In this document: positions 16,152-25,080 of the stretch, piece by piece
How the letters are laid out: every line of letters begins with the position of its first letter
Position numbering within the stretch: position 1 is the stretch's first letter
Assembly (NCBI GenBank): GCA_949155905.1
Contig: CASCWU010000032.1
Coordinates: forward strand, 1-34,693
From: an uncultured Lachnospiraceae bacterium
Lineage (GTDB): Bacteria > Bacillota > Clostridia > Lachnospirales > Lachnospiraceae
Direction: 5' to 3'
DNA length: 34,693 nucleotides
Made by a program: the position numbers and the translations under genes
The notes under the pieces: model-generated
Databases searched by the model: none
Told to the model about the DNA's origin: nothing
Seen by the model: only the letters and a program-made list of their open reading frames with translations

Positions 16152-17063
16152 ATGGAGTTTGATATCATTATCCCGACCTATAAGCCGGATGAGCGGCTGG
16201 AGCTGTTATTAGAACGGTTGGCCAGGCAGACCTGCCAGCCAAGGCACATTTTGCTGGTCAATACAGAGGAACGTTTCTGGCGTCCCTTACCGCCTAAGCT
16301 GGAAACAGCGCGAGTAAAGGTACTGCACATCGGAAAAAGAGAGTTTGATCACGGCGGTACAAGGAGGCGGATGGCGGATCGGTCAGAAACAGAATTTTTT
16401 GTCTGTATGACACAGGATGCTCTTCCGGCGGATCGGCAGCTATTGGAGCATCTGCTGGCCGCCTTTGAGGATGCGACCGTAGGAGCCGCCTATGCCAGAC
16501 AGCTCGCAGGAGAAGAGGCTGGTGTGATTGAACGATATACTAGACAGTTTAATTATCCAGAGGAAAGCCGGATCAAACGAAAGCAGGATGAAGCAGAGCT
16601 TGGTATTAAGACATGGTTTTGCTCGGATGTCTGCGCGGCTTACCGAAAGAGCGCGTATGTGGAGGCAGGAGGCTTTGTGCCGCATACGATTTTTAATGAG
16701 GACATGCTGATGGCAGAGAAGCTTATCCGCTTAGGATATGGGGTGGCTTATCAGGCAGAGGCCAAGGTATGGCATTCCCACCGCTATACCTGTAAGCAGC
16801 AATTTCAGCGAAATTTTGACCTGGGAGTATCCCATAGACAGTACCGGGAGGTGTTTGGGAGAGTATCCTCCGAGTCGGAAGGGATAAAAATGGTAAAGAA
16901 AACTGCTTTGTATTTGCTGCAAAACAAAAAAGCATATTTGCTTCCAGAGCTGGTAATACAAAGTGCGGCAAAGCTGCTTGGCTATCAGGCAGGGAAGCGT
17001 TATGATAAGCTGCCGCATGGACTGGTGAAAAAATGCTCGGCCTCACCGGGATACTTTGAGTAA
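16152..17063 (+). CDS. GT2 glycosyltransferase, rhamnosyltransferase-like
   Basis: The protein has 303 residues. An N-terminal GT-A fold begins IIIPTYKPDERLELLLERLARQT. The motifs FDHGGTRRRMA and FVCMTQDALP (Asp89) resemble those of bacterial rhamnosyltransferases, and FNEDMLMAEKLIRLGY (about 181-196) supplies the catalytic ED. A C-terminal helix may touch the membrane. It would transfer a sugar from a nucleotide donor to a cell-surface glycan at the inner face of the membrane. The start at 16152 follows GGGAGG (16138-16143) by 8 nt and lies downstream of the predicted promoter. A second GT2 gene follows after 29 nt. Confidence 0.87.
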   Translation: MEFDIIIPTYKPDERLELLLERLARQTCQPRHILLVNTEERFWRPLPPKLETARVKVLHIGKREFDHGGTRRRMADRSETEFFVCMTQDALPADRQLLEHLLAAFEDATVGAAYARQLAGEEAGVIERYTRQFNYPEESRIKRKQDEAELGIKTWFCSDVCAAYRKSAYVEAGGFVPHTIFNEDMLMAEKLIRLGYGVAYQAEAKVWHSHRYTCKQQFQRNFDLGVSHRQYREVFGRVSSESEGIKMVKKTALYLLQNKKAYLLPELVIQSAAKLLGYQAGKRYDKLPHGLVKKCSASPGYFE

Positions 17064-17092
17064 GAGGTCATGAAAGGACAGGGGGATGGGAA

Positions 17093-18049
17093 ATGATTGC
17101 AATCATTATGGCAGCCTATAATGGAGAAGCGTATTTGCCGGAGCAGCTCGATTCTCTGTTCCAAAATACCTGCCAAGACTGGAGGCTTTACCTGTTTGAC
17201 GATGGCTCGACAGACAAAACCGTAGAGATCGCCAAAAAATATGAACAGACATATCCAGATCGGATAGAGGTTCGGGGGAATCCGAAAAATCTACGAAGCG
17301 CCCGTAACTTTTTCCTTGGGCTTCGTCAGGTATGGGAGAGTGAGCCAGCGGATTATTATATGTTCTGTGATCAGGATGATATTTGGGATACGGATAAAAT
17401 CGAGTGTTCCTTGCAGAAAATCCGGCAGATGGAGCAAACGGAAGGAAAGCAGACACCTCTTCTTATCTATACAGATTCCAGGCTCGCAGATGAAGAGGGG
17501 AGGGTGATGGCTCCTTCGTTTCAGAGGGCGTCTCATTACCGAAGGATTGCAGAGGAAGCGAGGCCAGAGCGGGTATTAGCCCATCTTTTGATGGAAAATA
17601 CAATGCCAGGCTGTACGCAGATGATGAACCGGGCGTTGGTGGAGCGGGCGTTTTCTAAAAAGGGATTTCCAGACGGGCTGAAAATGCACGACTGGTGGTT
17701 TGGCCTGGTGGCCGCGTGCTTTGGAAAAATTGGCTGTCTGGATCGGGCGACGATGTCTTATCGGCAGCATAGCGGAAATGTGGTCGGAGGCGTTGGCTTT
17801 GCCTCTTATGTGAAAAGCCGTCTGGCAGGAATCGGGCGGCTGCGCCGGACGATCCGGGAGGATATCAGACAGGGCGAGGACTTTTACAAATGGTATGGCC
17901 AGGAGGCAGGAGAGAGGGAGCGGGAGCTGCTGCGTGCGTTTGGTGCCATGGGGAGAGCAGGCTTTGTCAGAAAAAGAGTGCTTTTTTTTCGGTATCGCTT
18001 CTGGAAAAGCGGGCTGATACGGAATGCGGCGTTGTTTTTGCTGCTGTAA
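17093..18049 (+). CDS. GT2 family glycosyltransferase
   Basis: The protein has 318 residues. GT-A motifs: IIMAAYNGEAYLPEQLDSL, FDDGSTDKT (Asp36-Asp37), MFCDQDDIW (93-98) and the acceptor-side PDGLKMHDWWFGLVAA. This CDQDDIW form is typical of alpha-1,3-rhamnosyltransferase-like enzymes that build cell-wall or capsular glycans. The C-terminal 60 residues are basic and partly hydrophobic. The gene forms a two-gene unit with the preceding glycosyltransferase. No other polysaccharide genes are nearby, so the acceptor is unknown. Confidence 0.87.
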   Translation: MIAIIMAAYNGEAYLPEQLDSLFQNTCQDWRLYLFDDGSTDKTVEIAKKYEQTYPDRIEVRGNPKNLRSARNFFLGLRQVWESEPADYYMFCDQDDIWDTDKIECSLQKIRQMEQTEGKQTPLLIYTDSRLADEEGRVMAPSFQRASHYRRIAEEARPERVLAHLLMENTMPGCTQMMNRALVERAFSKKGFPDGLKMHDWWFGLVAACFGKIGCLDRATMSYRQHSGNVVGGVGFASYVKSRLAGIGRLRRTIREDIRQGEDFYKWYGQEAGERERELLRAFGAMGRAGFVRKRVLFFRYRFWKSGLIRNAALFLLL

Positions 18050-18124
18050 GGGAACTCAGGCTTTTAAAACAGGAGGTATAACCAGGTTCAGAGTGGCAAT
18101 TTTCATCTAAAAACAAGATATTGC

Positions 18125-18153
18125 TTGACATTAGCACGGTGAATTGCTAAAAT
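18125..18153 (+). promoter_or_regulatory. Promoter of ilvN
   Basis: The -35 TTGACA (18125-18130) and -10 TAAAAT (18148-18153) are separated by 17 bp. The leader to the ATG is only about 75 nt, too short for a T-box, and no T-box motif was seen. Confidence 0.7.
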
Positions 18154-18233
18154 GAAGGGCATATGAGCGAGGAAACGCCGTTCTGGTTATGGGAGCGGGG
18201 AGAAAGGTTAGGATAAGGGAAGTGGTGGAAGTT

Positions 18234-18740
18234 ATGAAAAAGCTGGTATTATCCCTTTATGTCGATAATACATTTGGTGTGCTGAGCCGAATAGCGGGGC
18301 TGTTTAGCCGAAGAGGCTACAACATTGACAGCCTGACGGTAGCAGCGACAGAAGACCCTGCTTATTCCAGAATGACGGTAGTCGCCAATGGAGACAAGCA
18401 GATTTTAGAACAGATTACGAAGCAGCTAGCGAAGCTAGAGGATGTCCGGGAGATCCGGACGCTGACGAGCGATGATTCGGTTTGCCGGGAGCTGGTGCTG
18501 ATAAAGGTCGAGGCCGGAGAGAAGGAGCGGCAGGCGATCATTGCGACCTCTGATATTTTCCGTGCCAGGATTGTGGATATTTCCAAGGATTCTCTTATGA
18601 TTGAGCTGACCGGAAATCAGGCGAAGATTGATGCCTTTATTCATCTGTTAGAGGGCGTCAAAATCCGTGAAATGGTACGAACCGGTGTGACAGGACTGCC
18701 GCGGGGCGCCTGTGATATGGGCGAATTGATCGAGGATTAG
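18234..18740 (+). CDS. ilvN: Acetolactate synthase small (regulatory) subunit
   Basis: The protein has 168 residues. An N-terminal ACT domain (LSLYVDNTFGVLSRIAGLFSRRGYNIDSLTV) binds branched-chain amino acids and gives feedback control of acetolactate synthase. The second domain (ELVLIKVEAGEKERQAI to KIREMVRTGVTGLPRG) is the standard IlvN/IlvH C-terminal half. The length is normal. The start at 18234 matches the family; in-frame upstream residues to 18189 lack a ribosome site. The catalytic subunit ilvB is not in this window, which is unusual because the two genes are normally adjacent. ilvC follows 130 nt downstream. Confidence 0.95.
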   Translation: MKKLVLSLYVDNTFGVLSRIAGLFSRRGYNIDSLTVAATEDPAYSRMTVVANGDKQILEQITKQLAKLEDVREIRTLTSDDSVCRELVLIKVEAGEKERQAIIATSDIFRARIVDISKDSLMIELTGNQAKIDAFIHLLEGVKIREMVRTGVTGLPRGACDMGELIED

Positions 18741-18783
18741 AGAGACGATAGCAAGTCCCTTTTTGGGAAAGAAGAAGCCGTGA

Positions 18784-19890
<1,107 letters not shown>

Positions 19891-19962
19891 ATGTTCTATA
19901 ACGAAATGTTCCAGAATGAAATGCTTCAGAACGGAAACAGCGGTTACTATAAAAGAAAAAGG

Positions 19963-20008
19963 ACAGGCAGGTTCAGGCGTAAGGGAGGCCGAACCTGCCT
20001 GTTTTTTA
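19963..20008. terminator. Terminator of ilvC, probably bidirectional
   Basis: A 12-bp perfect stem, ACAGGCAGGTTC (19963-19974) with GAACCTGCCTGT (19991-20002), is followed by TTTTTTA. On the minus strand it is followed by CCTTTTTCTTTT, so it also serves the decayed gene that ends at 20011. Confidence 0.88.
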
Positions 20009-20010
20009 TA

Positions 20011-21258
20011 TTATAGGACAGCCTTTATAATCTCATACGCTGTTTTGACATCCAGGCCGGAGCCGCTTAGCGTATAGAGCCTTCCGCGGACACAGACACC
20101 AAACCAGATCCGATTTTCACTGTTTTGGAAGGAGGAACCGAAAGGAGAGCCTGGCCAGTCGGTTTCCGAATCAGCCTCTTTAAAAGCGGCGATTGCTTCT
20201 GGGGAGAGTGTTTCCGGGGAAAGCAAAGGTGGTGTGCCAAGATAACCCCAGTGGATATAGTTGGAGTCTTTTGCATCAGAAATCGTCAGCGTATAGTGAG
20301 GAGAGGAGATCAGATCGCTTCCGAAGTATCGAGGGAGGCAGGCGGGCTAGAAGGAAGAAAATGGCCAAAGGACTTATGAAGGCGGCAGGTGGCATAGTCC
20401 AGACAGGCCGGGACTTCTTCATAAATGGATTCTACAGGAAGATAGGCACTCCGGTCGGTCAGTAAGGAAAGGAGAGCGGAAAAATCTTCCGGTTCTAGTG
20501 AAAAACAAACACTCCAAAAGTTTTCTGCACAGACATAGCCGCCTTCATAAAGATAGAGAAATCACAACAACGCCGTTATCCAGCTTGAGATAAAGAGGAC
20601 AGGACGTTCTGCTGCCAGATTGGAAACGCTGCCAGAGCGGGGTATCCTCTATACGCAGAGCGGGTGCATTGTTTAAGGTTTCCAGGAAGCGATCCAAAAG
20701 CGGATGATATTCCTTTCGGATAAAAAAGGTTTGATAGTTCCATATGTCGTAATAGCGGTAGGAATCTTCTGTCTCTAAAGGAGGCTTGTAGGAAAAATAG
20801 GCATCGGTATATCGTCCAAGCAAAGGAATCCGTTTTTCAAACAGATCCGCGCCAGTACGGAGAGTCAGGTCATTGTTATGAATAAAAAGGGAGTCAGATT
20901 CGTTTTTGATACACAGCATGACCGCAGGATCGATGCCCTGGATCGCGTAAGCGGAATAGGAATCCTCCTGGCATGTAACAGGAATGACGGGATCCGCCAG
21001 CTTCAGATCGGAATAGCGGAAGGATCTATTGTAAGGCCAGTAAAAACGGCCTTCGTAACGGAGACAGGGTTGGTTGTAATAAAAATAGGAAGGATAGGAA
21101 GAATCGACAGCTTCTTCTGGAAGTATTTCCCAGGCGGGGATACGGATACCGTCTGGAGTGACACGGATTTTGGAGGAATGCTCTGCAAACCAGCAGACCA
21201 AAAACGGAAGCGCGACGGCAAAGCCGACCAGAAGTATTTTTGTAAAAAGTTTCTTCAT
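20011..21258 (-). pseudogene. Membrane-anchored protein of unknown function, broken by two frameshifts
   Basis: From the ATG at 21258 (AAAGGAG upstream) the frame gives a signal-anchor (KILLVGFAVALPFLVCWFAEH) and about 235 residues of extracytoplasmic sequence to a stop at 20545. The homologous reading clearly continues in a second frame from about 20555 (LYEGGYVCAENFWSVCFSLE, then SALLSLLTDRSAYLPVE) to a stop near 20310. It then continues in a third register (SDLISSPHYTLTISDAKDSN, then WGYLGTPPLLSPETLS) to 20011. The first shift looks like one extra base and the second like one missing base, so the original frame is restored. Intact length would be about 415 residues. I do not recognise the family. 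Confidence 0.72.
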
Positions 21259-21474
21259 AAAAAACTCCTTTCTGGGAAAAAACGATGTAATTTATTGATA
21301 AAAACATACTATAAAGCATCAAAAAAGTATATAATTTTTGGATGGTTTATCAAAAATTTATTTTTGTTAAAGGAAAATAAAAAAATGGTTTAGACAAATT
21401 TTATAATAGTTGTCGGAAATGGAATGGAGTTTATGGGAGAAATATAGTAAAATCAAACAGGAGGAAAAGAAAAG

Positions 21475-21552
21475 ATTTTCCTGGGAGTGTTTTGCCTGAT
21501 GGCGGCAGCAGGGATCGGATATCTGGTAAAAAAGAGAAGGGGAAGAGGTTGA
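21475..21552 (+). other. Possible 25-codon single-helix membrane peptide lacking an ATG
   Basis: After AGGAGG (21459-21464) the frame starting at ATT 21475 reads IFLGVFCLMAAAGIGYLV followed by KKRRGRG and a stop at 21552. That is a hydrophobic helix with a basic tail. No ATG, GTG or TTG lies at a suitable distance from the ribosome site; ATT would be 10 nt away. It may be a real small gene with a rare start, a gene with a mutated start, or chance. Otherwise the 21259-21612 stretch is AT-rich with no gene seen. Confidence 0.3.
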
Positions 21553-21577
21553 AACTGAAAATTGGCTATGCTATAAT
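21549..21577 (+). promoter_or_regulatory. Promoter of the GNAT gene
   Basis: The -35 TTGAAA (21549-21554) and -10 TATAAT (21572-21577) are separated by 17 bp, 35 nt before the ATG. Confidence 0.75.
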
Positions 21578-21612
21578 CAGAGCCATAAACTGGGATTTGA
21601 GAGGAAAAATCT

Positions 21613-22095
21613 ATGATTAGAATAAGGCCTTATAAAGCTTCGGATGCAGAGACGATAGTATCGTGGTGCCAGGATGAAAAAGCATTTTATCAATGGACAG
21701 CAGGAATACTCGGCAAGTATCCTATCACACCAAAGGAATTTTGTTTTGTAGAATCGCTCATGCCGTTTACTGCATTTGATGAAACAGGGATCGTTGGCTT
21801 TTTTACCCTAAGGAACCCAAATGAATCATGGGACGAGTTACGCTTTGGATTTGTTATTGTAAATCCTCATAAAAGAGGAAAGGGCTATGGGAAAGCGATG
21901 CTTCGGTTAGGTCTGAAATTTGCATTGGAATTATATGGAGCCAAAAAAGTATCTTTGGGTGTTTTTGAGAATAATCTTTCTGCGTATTACTGTTATAAAG
22001 CAGTTGGCTTTCAGGATGCCGTTCTGGATACCGCAGAAACGTATTGTGTTCTGGGGGAGGAATGGAAGTGCAAAGAATTGAACTTTTATTATTAG
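21613..22095 (+). CDS. GNAT family N-acetyltransferase
   Basis: The protein has 160 residues. It has the GNAT fold with the acetyl-CoA pyrophosphate loop RGKGYGKAML in motif A, preceded by the strand FGFVIVNPHK. Motif B is SLGVFENNLSAYYCYKAVGF, in which the NxxAxxxYxxxGF pattern is well conserved. This form resembles the RimJ/RimL-type acetyltransferases. The substrate (protein N terminus, amino acid or small amine) is unknown. It has its own promoter, with AGAGGAAAAATCT before the ATG, and lies 93 nt upstream of recJ. Confidence 0.88.
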   Translation: MIRIRPYKASDAETIVSWCQDEKAFYQWTAGILGKYPITPKEFCFVESLMPFTAFDETGIVGFFTLRNPNESWDELRFGFVIVNPHKRGKGYGKAMLRLGLKFALELYGAKKVSLGVFENNLSAYYCYKAVGFQDAVLDTAETYCVLGEEWKCKELNFYY

Positions 22096-22187
22096 AGAAT
22101 ATGGGAAACAATGGAATGTCAGCAGGCTAAACCGATGACAGCCAGAAGTAGGAAAATCAGGCAGCAGACAGCTACAGGAGAAAAAAG

Positions 22188-24059
22188 ATGAAGGAAAAGT
22201 GGTTTCAGAAAAACCGGCAGGCGGATTTTGCCGTTTTAGCTAAGGAAGCAGGCATCAGCGAGGTGACGGCGCGGGTTATCGTCAACCGGGGCATTTGCAA
22301 TATGGAGCAGTTCTGGCAGTACGTCAGGCCGGAGCTTGGTCGGATTGCCGATCCGATGAAAATGAAGGATATGGAGCAGGCGGTTGCGATTTTATCCGAA
22401 AAGCTTCAGGAAGGCCGTTCTATCCGGGTTGTAGGGGATTATGATGTCGATGGTGTGATGTCTACTTATATTTTGCTGCGTGGATTAAAGCGGGTACAAA
22501 GAGAGCTGAAGGAGAGGATACCGTCAAACCAGAGGAGCCGGATCGACTACGAAATCCCGGATCGGATTTTAGATGGCTACGGGCTTAATGTTTCGATTTT
22601 AGATCAGGCGGCAACCGATGGAGTAGATACCATTTTGACCTGTGATAACGGGATTGCAGCAGCCGAGCAGATTGCACATGGAAAGGCACTGGGACTGACT
22701 ATTGTTGTCACCGATCACCATGATATTCCGTTTGAAAAAGTTCCTGAAGAGACAAAACAGGGCATCCGGGAAATTTTACCTCCGGCAGATGCTATCGTCA
22801 ATCCCAAGCGTTCGGATTGTCCATATCCGTTTCCAAATCTCTGCGGGGCGGGAGTGGCCTGGCAATTGATACGGGCGTTGTATACGCGCCAGGGGATTCC
22901 GGCAGAGGAAGCCGAGGAGCTGCTGGAAATGGTGGCCTTGGCGACAGTATGCGATGTGATGGAGCTGTTAGGGGAAAACCGGATTTTGGTCAAATGCGGT
23001 CTGCGAAGGCTGCAGGAGACGTCGAATATCGGGCTGCAGGCGCTTCTGGCGGCAACCGGGATGGAGGATCGGGAGCTGACCTCTTATCATTGCGGCTTTG
23101 TGATTGGTCCTTGTATCAATGCTTCCGGCAGACTGGAGTCGGCCAAGCAGGGTCTGCGGCTGCTGCTTTCGGACAACCGGAGTGAAGCGGATTTGCTGGC
23201 AGCAAGCCTGGTGGCGTTAAATGAAGAGCGAAAGAGCATGACGGCTGACGGAGTGGAGGAGGCGGTGCTGCAGTCAGAACAACGGCTGACAGAAGGGGAT
23301 CGGGTGCTGGTCTGTTATCTGCCAGACTGTCACGAAAGCATTGCCGGGATTATCGCCGGACGGATTCGGGAACGCTTTTACCGGCCTACCCTGATTTTGA
23401 CGAAGGGAGAGCCTTATATCAAAGGCTCCGGGCGTTCGATTGAGGAATACAATATGTTCGCCGAGTTGTCAGCCTGCAAGGAATTATTTTCTAAATTCGG
23501 AGGACATCCTCTGGCCGCCGGATTTTCCCTGACCGGAGAGGAGCCGGAGCTGGTAGAGGGTCTGCGGCGGCGTCTCAATGAACAGACGACGCTTTCCGGG
23601 GAGGATTTGTTCCCTAAGGTATCCTTTGATCAGGTACTGCCATTTTCTTTTGTGACGGAGGAGCTTCTGGCAGAATTTGACGATTTGGCGCCATTTGGAA
23701 AAGGAAATCCAAAGCCGCTGTTTGCCTTGCGGAACGTTGCCGTCCGTTCGGCGCGGGTACTGGGGAAAAACCGGAACGTCGTCCGGCTGGCGCTGCGGGA
23801 AACTGGGACGAATGCGGCAAATGCCCGCTATGCGGCTGGCTTTGGCAAGGAATATCAGGGAATTTTATTTGAGGACGGGGATGTATTTTTGGCGTACATA
23901 GCGGAACAGTTTGGCGAGGAAGCAGCGGCAGGGCTGGAACGGGGCGGAACGGCAGCGGTCAGCCTGGATATCCTGTTCTGCCCGGAAATCAACGAATATC
24001 AGGGCTACCGGAATATCCAGATGGTGGTGGAGCATTATCGGAAAAGCACGGCCAGATAG
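22188..24059 (+). CDS. recJ: Single-stranded-DNA exonuclease RecJ
   Basis: This 623-residue protein is the 5'-3' single-strand exonuclease of recombination and mismatch repair, and it needs Mn2+ or Mg2+. DHH motifs: I at DYDVDG (84-89), II in TCDNGIA, III at TDHHD (175-179). The DHHA1 domain carries CHESIAGIIAGRIRERFYRP and GSGRSIEEYNMFAELSACKELFSKFGGHPLAAGFSL. A C-terminal OB-like region follows (FDDLAPFGKGNPKPLFALRNV). The length is between those of the E. coli and Bacillus enzymes. ACAGGAG precedes the ATG. A terminator follows at 24129. Confidence 0.95.
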   Translation: MKEKWFQKNRQADFAVLAKEAGISEVTARVIVNRGICNMEQFWQYVRPELGRIADPMKMKDMEQAVAILSEKLQEGRSIRVVGDYDVDGVMSTYILLRGLKRVQRELKERIPSNQRSRIDYEIPDRILDGYGLNVSILDQAATDGVDTILTCDNGIAAAEQIAHGKALGLTIVVTDHHDIPFEKVPEETKQGIREILPPADAIVNPKRSDCPYPFPNLCGAGVAWQLIRALYTRQGIPAEEAEELLEMVALATVCDVMELLGENRILVKCGLRRLQETSNIGLQALLAATGMEDRELTSYHCGFVIGPCINASGRLESAKQGLRLLLSDNRSEADLLAASLVALNEERKSMTADGVEEAVLQSEQRLTEGDRVLVCYLPDCHESIAGIIAGRIRERFYRPTLILTKGEPYIKGSGRSIEEYNMFAELSACKELFSKFGGHPLAAGFSLTGEEPELVEGLRRRLNEQTTLSGEDLFPKVSFDQVLPFSFVTEELLAEFDDLAPFGKGNPKPLFALRNVAVRSARVLGKNRNVVRLALRETGTNAANARYAAGFGKEYQGILFEDGDVFLAYIAEQFGEEAAAGLERGGTAAVSLDILFCPEINEYQGYRNIQMVVEHYRKSTAR

Positions 24060-24128
24060 ATGGATACAGAGACAGGCTGCAGGGCATTTTCAAAATATTG
24101 TTAGAGGGTTGTAATTCGTACTTAAAAT

Positions 24129-24183
24129 AGCTGTTATGCTGGAAGGAAAAAGAGCTTTCTTCTTTCCCATAGCAGCTTTTTTT
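24129..24183 (+). terminator. Terminator of recJ
   Basis: AGCTGTTATG (24129-24138) pairs with CATAGCAGCT (24168-24177) with one G-U. A further purine/pyrimidine inner stem (GGAAGGAAA with TTTCTTTCC-like sequence) extends it. It is followed by TTTTTTT. Confidence 0.8.
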
Positions 24184-24184
24184 C

Positions 24185-24385
24185 GTGTATCCTGCAAGGG
24201 GGATAACATTCAGGATTCAAAGTGTCAGAACGAGTGAAAAGTTTTATAAAGAGCTGGGAATTCCCGAAGGGATTGACAGGAAACGATATCTGTTTGGCTG
24301 TTTTTCGGAAATTCCGTGGGATTGGGAAAGTTTTGTCGTATTAAAGGATAAGAAGGCAAGAATACAAGAGAAGGACCAGGATTGA
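24185..24385 (+). CDS. Orphan short reading frame, possibly a gene remnant
   Basis: An open frame of up to 66 codons lies between the recJ terminator and the sigma factor gene. Its C-terminal part reads TSEKFYKELGIPEGIDRKRY, followed by LFGCFSEIPWDWESFVVLKD, a composition that looks protein-like, with Trp, Cys and charged turns. No ATG exists in the useful part; it could only begin at the GTG at 24185 or a rare start after AAGGGGG (24196-24202). It may be the tail of a lost gene. I do not recognise it. The rest of 24060-24468 holds only the terminator and the leader of the sigma gene. Confidence 0.3.
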   Translation: MYPARGITFRIQSVRTSEKFYKELGIPEGIDRKRYLFGCFSEIPWDWESFVVLKDKKARIQEKDQD

Positions 24386-24468
24386 GCCAATATAAAACTT
24401 ATTTGCTCCATTATAGGAAGAAAAGAGTAAAGAGGATAAGAGTATAAGGAGGGAGGCAGGCAGATGGG

Positions 24469-25080
24469 ATGAAACAAAGAGAAACCAGGACAGAAGAGCA
24501 GGAGGCTGAGTTGATACGCCTGCTTTGCGCGAGGGAGGAACGGGGCATTTCCCTGTTGCAGCAGCAATACGGAGGGCTGCTTCATTATGTGGTACGGGGG
24601 ATTTTACAGGTACCGCAGGACGTGGAGGAATGTATGAACGATATTTATCTGCGTATCTGGGAACGGGCGGCCAGCTACCAGCCGGAAAAAGGAAGTCTGT
24701 CGGTCTGGCTGACGGTTTTAGCGAGGAATCTGGCGCTGGATTATGCCAAAAGCAGGAGCCGGAGGCCGGAGGTTCCGTTTGCCGAGTTAGAGGAGGTGTT
24801 TGGAGGAGAAAACAGGGCGGCGGCTCTTATCTCTTTACAGGAAGCCTCCCCGGAGGAAATCGTATTACAGAAGGAACGGATGGCATACTGGAAGCACTGT
24901 CTGGCTTCGTTAAAACCGGGAGAGAGAAATTTGTTTTACCGTCGTTATTATTATCTGCAATCGGAACGTCAGATCGGAGCAGAGCTTGGAATGACGGAGC
25001 GGGCGGTCGAGGGAAAGCTTTACCGCATCCGAAGGAAGCTGCAAAAAAGGATTCGCCAGTGGAACGGAGGGAAGCTATGA
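24469..25080 (+). CDS. ECF-type RNA polymerase sigma factor
   Basis: The protein has 203 residues. Region 2 runs over about residues 25-95 (LLQQQYGGLLHYVVRGILQVPQDVEECMNDIYLRIWERAASY, then GSLSVWLTVLARNLALDYAKSRSRR). Region 4 is at about 145-195 (CLASLKPGERNLFYRRYYYLQSERQIGAELGMTERAVEGKLYRIRRKLQKRI). The ribosome site AAGGAGGGAGG ends 12 nt before the ATG. Its stop overlaps the ATG of the next gene (ATGA, 25077-25080), a membrane protein that is probably its anti-sigma partner. The signal and target genes are unknown. It resembles the second sigma gene at 31602 in size and context. Confidence 0.88.
   Translation: MKQRETRTEEQEAELIRLLCAREERGISLLQQQYGGLLHYVVRGILQVPQDVEECMNDIYLRIWERAASYQPEKGSLSVWLTVLARNLALDYAKSRSRRPEVPFAELEEVFGGENRAAALISLQEASPEEIVLQKERMAYWKHCLASLKPGERNLFYRRYYYLQSERQIGAELGMTERAVEGKLYRIRRKLQKRIRQWNGGKL

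Noticed and set aside
18050-18233. T-box or peptide attenuator before ilvN
   Set aside because: No T-box core motif or terminator/antiterminator pair was found, and the promoter leaves only about 75 nt of leader.
19891-20016. A 41-codon frame starting right after ilvC, with a repeated NEMFQ/NEMLQ motif
   Set aside because: It has no ribosome site of its own and runs through the stem and U-tract of the ilvC terminator; the repeat is a short 15-nt slippage-like duplication.
24525-25076. N-terminal extension of the 562-residue membrane protein into the sigma gene
   Set aside because: It overlaps region 2 and 4 coding of the sigma factor in another frame; the ATG at 25077 has GGAGG at the right distance.
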